From Flavimaricola marinus (lineage in GTDB: Bacteria > Pseudomonadota > Alphaproteobacteria > Rhodobacterales > Rhodobacteraceae), in the NCBI RefSeq assembly GCF_900184895.1, contig NZ_FXZK01000011.1:60398-124397 (forward strand): DNA of 64,000 bases, read 5' to 3'. The first letter of the stretch is position 1. The number at the start of each line of letters is the position of its first letter. The notes under the pieces are model-generated. The model had not been told where the DNA came from and searched no databases. It was given only the letters and a program-made list of their open reading frames with translations. Positions 1-8,412 of the stretch are shown here, in pieces. The position numbers and the translations under genes were made by a program.

Positions 1-1
1 C

Positions 2-532
2 CTCGACTATACCGACCGTTCGACCTGCGTCTTGTTCGGCGATGGCGCCGGGGCGCTGGTTCTGGAGGCCGAGACCGGCACGGGAGAGTCCAGCGACCGC
101 GGCATTCTGGCCACGGACCTGAATTCCGACGGGAGCTACCGCGATCTTCTCTACGTCGATGGCGGCATCTCGACGGGCACCACCGGCGTTCTGCGCATGG
201 TCGGCAAGGAAGTCTTCCGCCATGCGGTCGAGAAACTGGCCCAGACCGCCCACACCGCGCTCGACAAGGTCGGGCTCGGCGCCGATGACGTGGACTGGGT
301 CGTGCCGCATCAGGCCAACATCCGGATCATCCAATCCACAGCCAAGAAGCTGGGCGTGCCGATGGACCGCGTCGTGGTGACCGTGCAGGATCACGGCAAC
401 ACCTCTGCCGCGTCGATCCCTCTGGCCCTGTCGGTGGGCGTTGCCCGGGGACAGATCAAGCGCGGCGATCTCGTCGTGACCGAGGCCATCGGCGGCGGCC
501 TTGCCTGGGGCTCGGTGGTCCTGCGCTGGTAA
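2..532 (+). CDS. fabH: 3-oxoacyl-ACP synthase III (FabH), C-terminal part
   Basis: Starts the fatty-acid chain by condensing an acyl-CoA with malonyl-ACP. The reading frame is open from base 2, so this is the last 176 residues of a protein of roughly 320 residues; the active-site Cys lies upstream of the window. The thiolase-fold C-terminal half shows the family motifs LFGDGAGA, the catalytic His in [12 protein letters not shown] and the catalytic Asn in [12 protein letters not shown]. It ends normally, about 90 bp before ihfA. The order fabH, ihfA, MerR regulator is common in Rhodobacterales, which supports the call. Confidence 0.95.
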   Translation, partial: LDYTDRSTCVLFGDGAGALVLEAETGTGESSDRGILATDLNSDGSYRDLLYVDGGISTGTTGVLRMVGKEVFRHAVEKLAQTAHTALDKVGLGADDVDWVVPHQANIRIIQSTAKKLGVPMDRVVVTVQDHGNTSAASIPLALSVGVARGQIKRGDLVVTEAIGGGLAWGSVVLRW

Positions 533-573
533 CGGTTTGGACACCGTGAAGTGCCCTCGGCAAGCCCTTGATA

Positions 574-602
574 TTGACTCTAAATTGCTGGTGCGCCTAA
601 TC
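574..602 (+). promoter_or_regulatory. Candidate sigma70-type promoter of ihfA
   Basis: TTGACT (574-579) and CTAATC (597-602) are separated by 17 bp. The predicted start of transcription is near 609, leaving a leader of about 16 nt before the ihfA ATG at 625. The -35 is good and the -10 is only moderate. Confidence 0.45.
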
Positions 603-624
603 TCCATCAAACAGGGGGACTAGA

Positions 625-927
625 ATGGCCGACAAGACCTTGACGCGGATGGACCTTGCAGAGGCCGTCCATAAAGAAGTCGGGCTGTCACGCAATGATA
701 GCGCAGATTTGGTGGAATCCGTTCTTCGCCATATCTCAGATGCGCTGGTGCGCGGCGAGACCGTCAAAATCTCATCCTTTGGCACCTTTTCGGTGCGCGA
801 GAAAGCGGCGCGCGTGGGCCGAAATCCGAAGACCGGCGAAGAGGTGCCGATCCACCCGCGCCGGGTGCTGACGTTCCGCTCATCGCATCTGATGAAAGAC
901 CGGGTCGCTGCTGGCAACAAGGGCTGA
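625..927 (+). CDS. ihfA: Integration host factor subunit alpha
   Basis: A 100-residue DNA-bending protein of the HU/IHF family that pairs with IhfB and bends DNA at specific sites in replication, recombination and transcription. The full domain is present, including [12 protein letters not shown] and the DNA-contacting arm [12 protein letters not shown] followed by RRVLTFRSS. The ATG follows AGGGGGACTAGA, a clear ribosome site. The MerR-type gene begins 8 nt after the stop, so the two are probably cotranscribed. The alpha rather than beta assignment comes from the N-terminal [12 protein letters not shown] and the fabH/MerR neighbours. Confidence 0.95.
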   Translation: MADKTLTRMDLAEAVHKEVGLSRNDSADLVESVLRHISDALVRGETVKISSFGTFSVREKAARVGRNPKTGEEVPIHPRRVLTFRSSHLMKDRVAAGNKG

Positions 928-935
928 CGGACGGT

Positions 936-1757
936 ATGGCCAAATCCCGCGACGCGTTTCGCACGATCAGTGAAGTGTCGGACTGGTTGGACACGCCTGC
1001 CCATGTGCTGCGCTTCTGGGAAAGCAAGTTCAACCAGATCAAGCCCGTAAAACGGGCTGGAGGGCGGCGGTATTACCGCCCTGACGATATGGCTTTGTTG
1101 AGCGGTATCAAGACGTTGCTCCATGAACAGGGCATGACGATCAAGGGTGTGCAAAAGCTCCTGCGCGAACGCGGTATAAAGCACGTGATCGAGATCGGCA
1201 TTTCGCCCTCGGAAGCCACGGCGGCCGATGACGACCGGACAATTGAGAGCACCGCCGAAGCCGAGGTGCCGACAAACGGGGCCACCGATACCGACGCACC
1301 AAAGCACGTGGAGCCGGCCGCATGGGATCCCGACGATCCTTGGCCTGCCGACCCGGCCCCTGCCACACCCGACATGTTCGAAGCCACGTCCGAGGCCACC
1401 GCCGAGCCCGAGCCCGAGCCGGAGGAGCCGGCAACAGAGGACGGTGCTTCCGAGGCCGACGCTCCCGCCATGCCGCCGCCGCGCCGCGAGGTATCCCTGC
1501 CTTTCGTGCGGGCCCGGGCCGAAGCATCCGAGCCGCCGGAGCCGGCGCCCGAGGCCGAGATCCTCTCGTTTGCAAAGCCGCCACGCCCGCCGATTCCCGA
1601 CATGCCGGACGAGTCGGTCGACCGTGGGCACCCCGGCCCCCTGACGGCGCTGATGGCCGCCGACAGGGCCGCGATTCGCGCCAACGCGTCTCGGATCACG
1701 CCATTGGTGGCCCGGCTGAAGGTCGTGGCCGACCGGATTGCCGACCGGCGCGGTTAA
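936..1757 (+). CDS. MerR-family transcriptional regulator with long acidic linker
   Basis: The first ~80 residues form a MerR winged-helix domain ([46 protein letters not shown]). The next ~170 residues are rich in Glu, Ala and Pro and look disordered, and a short basic helix closes the protein. There is no recognisable ligand-binding domain or metal-binding cysteine set, so the effector is unknown. The same kind of gene follows ihfA in many Rhodobacterales. It starts 8 nt after ihfA. The low-complexity middle gives rise to several spurious open frames on the opposite strand. Confidence 0.88.
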   Translation: MAKSRDAFRTISEVSDWLDTPAHVLRFWESKFNQIKPVKRAGGRRYYRPDDMALLSGIKTLLHEQGMTIKGVQKLLRERGIKHVIEIGISPSEATAADDDRTIESTAEAEVPTNGATDTDAPKHVEPAAWDPDDPWPADPAPATPDMFEATSEATAEPEPEPEEPATEDGASEADAPAMPPPRREVSLPFVRARAEASEPPEPAPEAEILSFAKPPRPPIPDMPDESVDRGHPGPLTALMAADRAAIRANASRITPLVARLKVVADRIADRRG

Positions 1758-1810
1758 CGGGTTTTTCCGGCTTGCCCTTCGCGGAGAATTCAGTCAGAAG
1801 GCGCACAGTT

Positions 1811-1887
1811 CGGGCTATAGCGCAGCCTGGTAGCGCGTCCGTCTGGGGGACGGAAGGTCGCAGGTTCGAGTCCTGCTAGCCCGACCA
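1811..1887 (+). tRNA. tRNA-Pro (GGG)
   Basis: A complete 77-nt tRNA with encoded CCA. The acceptor stem CGGGCTA pairs with TAGCCCG, the anticodon stem TCCGT pairs with ACGGA, and the anticodon loop CTGGGGG gives anticodon GGG, reading CCC proline codons. The T arm contains GGTTCGAGTCC. It lies between the MerR gene and dcd with its own terminator just downstream. Confidence 0.97.
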
Positions 1888-1893
1888 AAACAC

Positions 1894-1929
1894 CGCCCGC
1901 CCGGTTCCGACCGCGGCGGGCGTTTTGTT
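1894..1929 (+). terminator. Rho-independent terminator after tRNA-Pro
   Basis: CGCCCGCC (1894-1901) pairs perfectly with GGCGGGCG (1915-1922) and is followed by TTTTGTTT. It begins 7 nt after the tRNA CCA end. Confidence 0.85.
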
Positions 1930-1955
1930 TGGCGAAGACAGGGATTGGGACACGG

Positions 1956-3065
1956 ATGACAGACTCCACGGCTCAGACCGGCGTTCTGGCGGATCACCAA
2001 ATCCGGGCGATGATTGCGGACGGATCGATTCGCGCCGATGCCAGAATCGAACCCGGCCAGATCCAGCCCGCCTCGCTCGACCTGCGCCTCGGTGCCACCG
2101 CATACCGCGTCCGTGCCTCGTTTCTGGCGGGCAAGAGCCGCACCGTCGCCGAGCGCCTCGCTGATTTCCAGATGCACAAGATCGATTTGACCGGTGGCGC
2201 GGTGCTTGAAAAGGGCTGCGTCTACGTGGTGCCTTTGATGGAGGCGGTCACCCTGCCCCACGGCATGACCGCGGCGGCGAGTGCCAAGAGCTCGATCGGT
2301 AGGCTCGATCTGCTGACCCGCGTGATCACCGACCACGGGATCGAATTCGACCGGGTGCCTGCGGGCTATGACGGACCGCTCTACGTCGAGATTTGCCCGC
2401 GCTCGTTTTCGGTGGTGGCGCAGCCCGGCCAGATGCTCAATCAGATCATCTTTCGCAACGGCCGGACGTGGATGTCGGACGAGGACCTGCGGGCATTGCA
2501 TAAGGAAACGCCGATTGTGTCCGGGACACCTGTGATTTCGGACGGGCTTGGGTTTTCCGTGGACCTGCGCCCCAGCCAAGGCACGCTGGTGGGATACCGT
2601 GCCAAGCCGCACACAGGCGTGATCGACTTGGCGCAGTTGGGCCATTATGACCCGGCCGAGTATTGGGAGGAGGTCCATTCCAAGCAGGGCTGGATCATCC
2701 TCGACCCCGGCGCGTTCTACATTCTTGTCAGCCGCGAAGCGATCTCGATCCCGCCCACGGCCGCCGCCGAGATGGCGCCATACCTCGCGATGGTCGGTGA
2801 GTTTCGGGTGCACTACGCCGGGTTCTTCGATCCCGGCTTTGGCTATGCCGAAGCGGGTGGCAGCGGGTCCCGCGGCGTGCTTGAGGTGCGGTGCCATGAG
2901 GCGCCCTTTGTGCTGGAGCATGGGCAGATCGTCGGCCGGCTGGTTTACGAGCGCATGGCCGCGGTGCCAGAGGCGCTCTATGGTCGCGAGATCGCGTCCA
3001 ACTATCAGGGCCAAGGGCTGAAACTGTCGAAGCATTTCCGCCCGGTAACGCCCTCGCCGGCGTGA
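1956..3065 (+). CDS. dcd: dCTP deaminase, long alphaproteobacterial form
   Basis: Deaminates dCTP to dUTP, supplying thymidylate synthesis. The 369 residues are about twice the length of the E. coli enzyme and match the two-domain family of alphaproteobacteria, in which each half has a dUTPase-like fold. The active-site region AKSSIGRLDLLTRVITD lies near residue 110, and the second half contains GEFRVHYAGFFDPGFG. I chose the ATG at 1956 (MTDSTAQTG); an upstream TTG in the same frame at 1929 overlaps the tRNA terminator. Whether both halves are catalytic cannot be told from sequence. Confidence 0.92.
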   Translation: MTDSTAQTGVLADHQIRAMIADGSIRADARIEPGQIQPASLDLRLGATAYRVRASFLAGKSRTVAERLADFQMHKIDLTGGAVLEKGCVYVVPLMEAVTLPHGMTAAASAKSSIGRLDLLTRVITDHGIEFDRVPAGYDGPLYVEICPRSFSVVAQPGQMLNQIIFRNGRTWMSDEDLRALHKETPIVSGTPVISDGLGFSVDLRPSQGTLVGYRAKPHTGVIDLAQLGHYDPAEYWEEVHSKQGWIILDPGAFYILVSREAISIPPTAAAEMAPYLAMVGEFRVHYAGFFDPGFGYAEAGGSGSRGVLEVRCHEAPFVLEHGQIVGRLVYERMAAVPEALYGREIASNYQGQGLKLSKHFRPVTPSPA

Positions 3066-3072
3066 GCGCCAT

Positions 3073-4461
3073 CTAGGCAGCGAGGTCCTGATGCAGGACA
3101 ACGCGGTTTCGGCCGGCCGACTTCGCTTGATACAGCGCGACATCGGCCCGTTTCAGAGCGTCATAGACGCTCTTGTCGCCGGGTTGGAACCGGCTGATCC
3201 CGAACGACGCGCTGGTTTGGTAGGTCGGCTGTTCGCTGGTGTCAGCGCCGGCATCCTGGTCCGTCAGCGCCTCTGCCAATCCCTGCACCCGCTTGCGTAT
3301 CCGTTCGGCCACGGTAAAGAGATCGACCATCTCGATATCCGACAGGAGGATCACGAACTCCTCGCCACCCCAACGGCCGACGCGGTCCCGGCGGCGCAGC
3401 ACCGGCCGGATGGCGTCTCCGATGGCGGATAGGATCCGATCTCCCTCGTCGTGGCCATAGGTGTCGTTGATCTTCTTGAAGTTATCCAGATCGAGAAGAA
3501 TGACCCCACTGGTCCCCTTGCCGGCTTGGAACCGCTCCCAATTCCTGTTCATTTCGATCATCAGACCAGCCCGGTTCAACACCCCGGTCAACGCATCCTG
3601 AGTGGCGAGAACCCGAAGCCGCCGTTCGGCCACCCGGCGCACCCCGTCAGATTTGTTGTTCAGGTAGCCGGAGTAGATCGTCATCGCCGCGATACACCAG
3701 ATGACGATCGCGATCCCGACACTCGCCATCTGGGCATGTTGCTCCGACATCGGAATGGTGCGCACCAGCAGGCCGCCCGCGAACCACGGAACGATCACCC
3801 CGGCCACCAACATGAGCCGTGTGCGCAGCCCGATTTCATCGGCCAAAAACACCACCCGGACCTGTGGCCGATTGGCGTTGATCGTCACGATTGCCAAGGT
3901 GTTGGCCAGAAGCGCCAATGCCGTCAACGGGCTCATCTGCCCGCCAAAGAACGACAGGGAATAAGTCTGCCCGACGACCGCATTCAACACGAGGGTCACA
4001 CCGGCAATCAGAAACAGCTGCGAGGACCGCGAATGGTAGGCCCAGGTCAGATTACAGCCATAGAGCATCACGAGGATCAACGCGGTGTCCGCCTCGAAGC
4101 TGCCGAAGCGGGAAAACGCGGTCACACCCGACGAAGGCAGAAGGACGCCGCGCAACAAGTGGAAGAGCGCAATACAAAGGAACATCGTCGACACAGCGAT
4201 GCGCAGTCGCGCAATCGGCATCGACCGCCGAAACCGGAACAGGCCGATGCTCATCCAGATGAGCGCCAGGTAGATGAGTGGATGCATTTGTGGTGAATTC
4301 GACCGCACCTCATCGCCCCGGATCACATCCGCCACCCTGAGCATCATACCCCATGTCGCAAAAATCATCCCGGTGACGGCGAGGGGTTTGCGCCAGTATT
4401 GGACCAGCAAAACATAGCGATTGCGACCGGTTCTGGCTTTTGCTGAGATCAAAGACACCAC
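3073..4461 (-). CDS. Membrane-bound diguanylate cyclase (GGDEF)
   Basis: Predicted to make cyclic di-GMP from two GTP. The N-terminal ~245 residues contain about seven hydrophobic segments that would anchor it in the inner membrane. A GGDEF domain fills the C-terminal ~170 residues, with the signature RWGGEEFVI in the active GGEEF form. The inhibitory I-site RRRD stands five residues before it, so product inhibition is likely. There is no EAL domain. The start used is a GTG (GTGGTGTCTTTG) with AGGAA upstream. It converges on dcd with 7 bp between the stops. Confidence 0.9.
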   Translation of the reverse strand: MVSLISAKARTGRNRYVLLVQYWRKPLAVTGMIFATWGMMLRVADVIRGDEVRSNSPQMHPLIYLALIWMSIGLFRFRRSMPIARLRIAVSTMFLCIALFHLLRGVLLPSSGVTAFSRFGSFEADTALILVMLYGCNLTWAYHSRSSQLFLIAGVTLVLNAVVGQTYSLSFFGGQMSPLTALALLANTLAIVTINANRPQVRVVFLADEIGLRTRLMLVAGVIVPWFAGGLLVRTIPMSEQHAQMASVGIAIVIWCIAAMTIYSGYLNNKSDGVRRVAERRLRVLATQDALTGVLNRAGLMIEMNRNWERFQAGKGTSGVILLDLDNFKKINDTYGHDEGDRILSAIGDAIRPVLRRRDRVGRWGGEEFVILLSDIEMVDLFTVAERIRKRVQGLAEALTDQDAGADTSEQPTYQTSASFGISRFQPGDKSVYDALKRADVALYQAKSAGRNRVVLHQDLAA

Positions 4462-4565
4462 GTTTCCTAGCTAACGTTCCTCTACTGGAATAAGCAGGAG
4501 AGCGGTAAATGTTATCTTTACACTCAATGCCTTGAGTTAAATTTTAGAAGTCTTTCGCTCTCTCT

Positions 4566-4721
4566 TCAGAAACGTGTGATCCGCCGGAGAATGCGAATGC
4601 CGAGCATCGCGCGTCGCCCGGCGGGACCACGCCCCAGAATGGAATAGACGACGACCGCGATCATCAGTCCCAGCAACCGGCGACAGAGCGCGATGGTGAT
4701 CCAGACCAGAGCGCGCACCAT
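4566..4721 (-). CDS. Small single-pass membrane protein downstream of scpB
   Basis: Fifty-one residues beginning MVRALVWITIAL. The ATG is 1 nt beyond the scpB stop (TAG-A-ATG), so translation is probably coupled. The protein has one or two hydrophobic stretches (LVWITIALC and LLGLMIAVVVYSIL) and a strongly basic C-terminus (RRAMLGIRILRRITRF). It does not resemble TatA, which often lies near this position in related genomes. I do not recognise a family. Confidence 0.55.
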   Translation of the reverse strand: MVRALVWITIALCRRLLGLMIAVVVYSILGRGPAGRRAMLGIRILRRITRF

Positions 4722-4722
4722 T

Positions 4723-5376
4723 CTAGTCGTCCTCGAACAGGGGCGGCTGGCTATCGTCTTTCTCGTCGTCGCTGCTGGCCCCCGGTGGCGGCCGATTGTC
4801 TAGCAATCCGGCAGAGCGCAGTTCTTTGACACCGGGCAGATCCCGCGCCGATTCCAGCCCGAAGTGATCGAGGAAAGTCTCGGTCACCACAAAGGTCACC
4901 GGCCGGCCGGGCGTCATCCTGCGTCGACCGAGCCTGATCCACTCCATCTCGATCAGTTGATCGACGGTCCCGCGCGAGACGCTGACGCCCCGGATTTCCT
5001 CGATCTCGGCCCGGGTGACGGGCTGGTGATAGGCGACGATCGCAAGGGTTTCGATCGCGGCCCGCGACAGCTTGCGCGTCTCGATGGTTTCCTTTTGCAT
5101 CAGGAAGCCGAGGTCGGGCGCGGTGCGGATGGCCCATGCGTCGCCCACACGGACGACCTGAACCCCCCGCCCCTCATAGCGTTTGCGAAGGTTGGTGAGG
5201 GCCTGCGCCGGTTCGCAGCCATGCGGCATCCGCCCCATCATCTCTGAGATGCTGACCGGCCCGGCGGTGGCAAAGAGGATCGCCTCGACCATCCGTTCCT
5301 GCTCGGCCATGGGCGGCGCCTCGAAGAGGCTGGCCTCTTGCTGTTCGGGCGGATCGGTCTTGTGATCGTCAGACAT
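4723..5376 (-). CDS. scpB: Segregation and condensation protein B
   Basis: Winged-helix partner of ScpA and Smc in the bacterial condensin complex that organises the chromosome. Its 217 residues include the family stretches MVEAILFATAGPVSISEM and ALETLAIVAYHQPVTR-like IETLAIVAYHQPVTRAEIEE, then RGVSVSRGTVDQLIE. I placed the start at the ATG at 5376 (MSDDHKTD), which overlaps the scpA 3' end by 8 nt. The same frame stays open further upstream, but that part reads antisense-like sequence inside scpA. The acidic tail ends FEDD. Confidence 0.93.
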   Translation of the reverse strand: MSDDHKTDPPEQQEASLFEAPPMAEQERMVEAILFATAGPVSISEMMGRMPHGCEPAQALTNLRKRYEGRGVQVVRVGDAWAIRTAPDLGFLMQKETIETRKLSRAAIETLAIVAYHQPVTRAEIEEIRGVSVSRGTVDQLIEMEWIRLGRRRMTPGRPVTFVVTETFLDHFGLESARDLPGVKELRSAGLLDNRPPPGASSDDEKDDSQPPLFEDD

Positions 5377-6163
5377 CGCGTGTCCTCTTGCGGATCTGGA
5401 TCGGAGCGAAGGTGTCCCCCTGCCGGATTTCGATCCGACCCTCCTTGGCCAATTCCAGCGAGGCCGCGAAATTGGCCGCGGTGGCAGAGCGCCGCTTGGC
5501 CGGGTCGACCTGCCACTCTTCGGGGAGATAGGAGGAAATGTCGGTCCAGTCGCCGGCAAAGCCGATGAGGTGCCGCATCCGCTCCAGCGCCTGTTCGAGC
5601 GTCATCACGGCGACCCTGTCCATCACGAAGGGCCGGAATTCGTCCTTTGTCCGGATCCGGGCATAGGCCTGCATCAGATCGAGCAATGAGGCGGTGTATT
5701 TCACCTGCCGGACGCGGGCGACGTCCTCGGTAATCCCGCGGGCAAAGAAATCCCGCCCCTTCTGATCCCGCGCCATCAGCTTGGCTGCGGCCTCCCGCAT
5801 TGCGGCCAGCCGTTCGAGCTGAAAGGCCAGGTGCGCGGCCAGTTCTTCGCCGGACGGCCCCTCGGCTTCGGGATCGGGCGGCAGCAGGAGCCGCGATTTC
5901 AGGAAGGCCAGCCAAGCCGCCATGACCAGATAATCGGCGGCGAGTTCGATCCGAAGCTCGCGGGCCTGGGCGATAAAGGCAAGGTATTGCCGGGCGAGCG
6001 ACAGGATCGAGATTTGCCGCAGATCCACCTTTTGCGTCCGGCTCATCGTCAGCAGCAGATCAAGCGGGCCCTCATAGCCGTCGACATCGACGATCAGCGC
6101 CTCGGCGGCCATCCGTTCGGCGACGCTGATCGGTCCTTCGTCAAAGTCGCCTGTTTCGGTCAT
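5369..6163 (-). CDS. scpA: Segregation and condensation protein A
   Basis: Kleisin subunit that bridges Smc heads and binds ScpB. The 264 residues contain the signature YEGPLDLLLTMSRTQKVDL near the N-terminus, the middle helix LAADYLVMAAWLAFLKSRLL and a C-terminal Smc-binding winged helix. I chose the ATG at 6163 because GGAG lies 5 nt before it; a GTG two codons upstream overlaps the nagZ stop and lacks a spaced ribosome site. It sits between nagZ and scpB, the usual order in this group. Confidence 0.94.
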   Translation of the reverse strand: MTETGDFDEGPISVAERMAAEALIVDVDGYEGPLDLLLTMSRTQKVDLRQISILSLARQYLAFIAQARELRIELAADYLVMAAWLAFLKSRLLLPPDPEAEGPSGEELAAHLAFQLERLAAMREAAAKLMARDQKGRDFFARGITEDVARVRQVKYTASLLDLMQAYARIRTKDEFRPFVMDRVAVMTLEQALERMRHLIGFAGDWTDISSYLPEEWQVDPAKRRSATAANFAASLELAKEGRIEIRQGDTFAPIQIRKRTRDV

Positions 6164-6165
6164 GC

Positions 6166-7164
6166 TCACTCCGCCGCCAGCAGCGTCTCAAGTTCGGCCT
6201 CAAGGGCTGCAATGTCAACGGGCACGGGCGTTTGCCGCTCTGCCAATGCGATTTCGCCGCGTGCGACGGCGGCTGGGGTCATGCTGCCCGACGCTTCGAC
6301 CACCGCCTCCATTTCCGCCAGCTTGCCGTTGGAATGCAGCACCAGATCGCAGCCGGCCGCGATCGAGGCGGCGCACCGTTCGGCGACGCTGCCCGACAGC
6401 GCCTCCATCGAGATGTCGTCGGTCATCATCAGACCGTCAAAGCCGATCTGATCGCGGATCACCTGCATCACCTTGGGCGAGACGGTCGCGGGCAGGTCCG
6501 GGTCTATGGCCTCCATCACGATATGGGCCGTCATCCCCATCTTGATGTGGCGCAGCGCGTGGAACGGGGCGAAATCGCGGGCTGCGAGCGCCTCGGCGCT
6601 GGCAGATACGCGCGGCAAAGCCAGATGCCCGTCGACCTGCGCCCGACCGTAACCCGGAATGTGCTTGAGCACGGGCAGAACGCCGCCTTCGAGAAACGCC
6701 TCGGCGCAGGCCTTGGCGGCCGCGACGACGCTTTCGATGTCGCTGCCATAGAGCCGGTTGCGCAGGACCGGGTGGCTCTGGTCCTCGACCAGATCGGCCA
6801 GTGGCGCGCAGTTGACGTCGATCCCGGCATCGAAAAGCTCTTGCGCGATCAAACGGTTGCGCACCCATTGTGCGCGGATCGGCTTGCGCGCCCGCGCCAT
6901 CTGATCGAGGGCGGGCAGGTATTCGCGCCACAAGGGGCTGCGCAGACGCTGCACCCGACCGCCCTCCTGGTCGATCAGGATCGGCGCATTCCGCCCCACC
7001 GTCGCCCGCAGATCGGCGGTCAGCACCCGCAACTGGCCCGGGCTGTGTACGTTGCGTGCAAAGAGGATGAACCCCCAAGGGTTCGCGTCGCTCAGAAAGG
7101 CCCGCTCGTCCGGTGTCAGCACGGTGCCGGAGACACCCAAAATGGCGGCGGAGGGCACGTTCAT
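6166..7164 (-). CDS. nagZ: Beta-N-acetylhexosaminidase, NagZ type (GH3)
   Basis: Removes N-acetylglucosamine from muropeptides during cell-wall recycling in the cytoplasm. The 332-residue GH3 barrel shows KHIPGYGRAQVDGH, where the usual form is KHFPGHGDT..DSH; the D-x-H acid/base pair is kept although the second His of GHG is Tyr. The nucleophile Asp is in MMTDDISMEAL. The ATG at 7164 overlaps the stop of the SPOR gene by one base (TAATG), so coupling is likely. Confidence 0.93.
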   Translation of the reverse strand: MNVPSAAILGVSGTVLTPDERAFLSDANPWGFILFARNVHSPGQLRVLTADLRATVGRNAPILIDQEGGRVQRLRSPLWREYLPALDQMARARKPIRAQWVRNRLIAQELFDAGIDVNCAPLADLVEDQSHPVLRNRLYGSDIESVVAAAKACAEAFLEGGVLPVLKHIPGYGRAQVDGHLALPRVSASAEALAARDFAPFHALRHIKMGMTAHIVMEAIDPDLPATVSPKVMQVIRDQIGFDGLMMTDDISMEALSGSVAERCAASIAAGCDLVLHSNGKLAEMEAVVEASGSMTPAAVARGEIALAERQTPVPVDIAALEAELETLLAAE

Positions 7165-8333
7165 TACTGGATCACCACGGGGATACAGGCCGCCCCTTCG
7201 GAGACGAGCGCCGAGCAGAACCGCCGGGCGTCCGCGATATCGACGAAGCCGGTGGCTCGCAGCCGGAAGAACGCCCGCCCGCCGCTTGTCGCCTCTTGGA
7301 TCAGGTTCTCCTTGCCCGTCATGAACGCCTCGAACCGGGCGCTCAGCCGTTGCCATTCGGCCCCGGCCAGTTCGGGGCTGTCGAACGCCCCAAGCTGCAC
7401 CAGCGTCGTGCCAAGCGGCACCTCGGCGGTGCTGACCGCAAAGCCCTGCACCGCGGCTGGCTCTGCCTCGGCGGGCGCCTCTGCTGCGGCGGCGGTCAGG
7501 CCCTCTGGCCGGTTGGACGGCCGGAGCGAGCGCAAGAGCCGCCCGTCGCCGTCGACAGCGGCAAGCTCGACGGGACCGTCGGTTTCCAGTTCCGATGCGC
7601 CGGCGGCTTCGGCCACCGCTTGAGCGATGGCGAGGGCGGCCGCATCTTCGGACGGCGCATCGCCGTCGATGGCGTCGCTGGAGACCGCCATCTCGCTGGT
7701 CGTGTCGGGCACGACGACATCCGTGGAGTCGATCGGCGCGGCTTCGGCCAATTCTGCGTCCGGGCTGGTCGCCACGATCGGAGCCTCGGAGAGTTCCGAA
7801 AGCGGCGTGGCACCGGCAGAGATGGAATCGGCGAGCGCGAGGATGTCTTCGGCGCTCATCGGTTGATCCGACGGCGCCACGGACAGCGGCGCGGCCTCGG
7901 CGGTCTCGACCGGGCTGGCCGCAACGGGCACGGGTACTTCGGGGTGGAATTCGTCGGCTTCGGCCGTGGGCATGACCATCAGGTCTTCGTCCGTCAGATC
8001 CGGTGTCGGAGGGGCCAGCACGAGAACGTCTTCGGGTGGGGCGGCCTCGCCCTCTGCGGCGACGGTGTTGACCGAAAGCCCGGTGTGCAGGGCCACGACC
8101 CCGCCGGGATCGCTTGGCGCCTCGCGCATCGGGCCGGACATGGCGCGGACGACAGGCACGCCCGTCGCATCCCGCACGATCAGTTTATAGCCCCATATGC
8201 CACCGCCCGCCAAAAGCGCCAGCGACATCGCCGCGCCCATCAGCTGAACTGCCAAACTTGCTTTTGCACCAACGCCGGATGCGCCGCGCGGGTCGGCTGC
8301 GTCCGGTGCGAAACCGTTCGTCGCTTCTGCCAT
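7164..8333 (-). CDS. SPOR-domain inner-membrane protein
   Basis: A 389-residue bitopic protein with a short cytoplasmic tail, one membrane segment (about residues 28-50), a long acidic Ala/Glu/Pro-rich periplasmic linker, and a C-terminal SPOR domain from about residue 310 (STAEVPLGTTLVQLGAFDS to ACIPVVIQ). SPOR domains bind denuded glycan strands, usually at the division site. It lies between argS and nagZ, a conserved position in Rhodobacterales that fits a role in cell-wall turnover. Confidence 0.85.
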   Translation of the reverse strand: MAEATNGFAPDAADPRGASGVGAKASLAVQLMGAAMSLALLAGGGIWGYKLIVRDATGVPVVRAMSGPMREAPSDPGGVVALHTGLSVNTVAAEGEAAPPEDVLVLAPPTPDLTDEDLMVMPTAEADEFHPEVPVPVAASPVETAEAAPLSVAPSDQPMSAEDILALADSISAGATPLSELSEAPIVATSPDAELAEAAPIDSTDVVVPDTTSEMAVSSDAIDGDAPSEDAAALAIAQAVAEAAGASELETDGPVELAAVDGDGRLLRSLRPSNRPEGLTAAAAEAPAEAEPAAVQGFAVSTAEVPLGTTLVQLGAFDSPELAGAEWQRLSARFEAFMTGKENLIQEATSGGRAFFRLRATGFVDIADARRFCSALVSEGAACIPVVIQ

Positions 8334-8412
8334 TTTGCCTCACTGCCCGGTTGGCCCTTAGCGGGCGCCGGTTCTATTGCCTAGCCTCATGTCCGGCAGC
8401 GTGGCGTGCGCT

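Noticed and set aside
7113..8384. Plus-strand frame opposite the SPOR and nagZ genes
   Set aside because: Arg/Gly/His-rich shadow with no motif; the minus-strand genes are clear.
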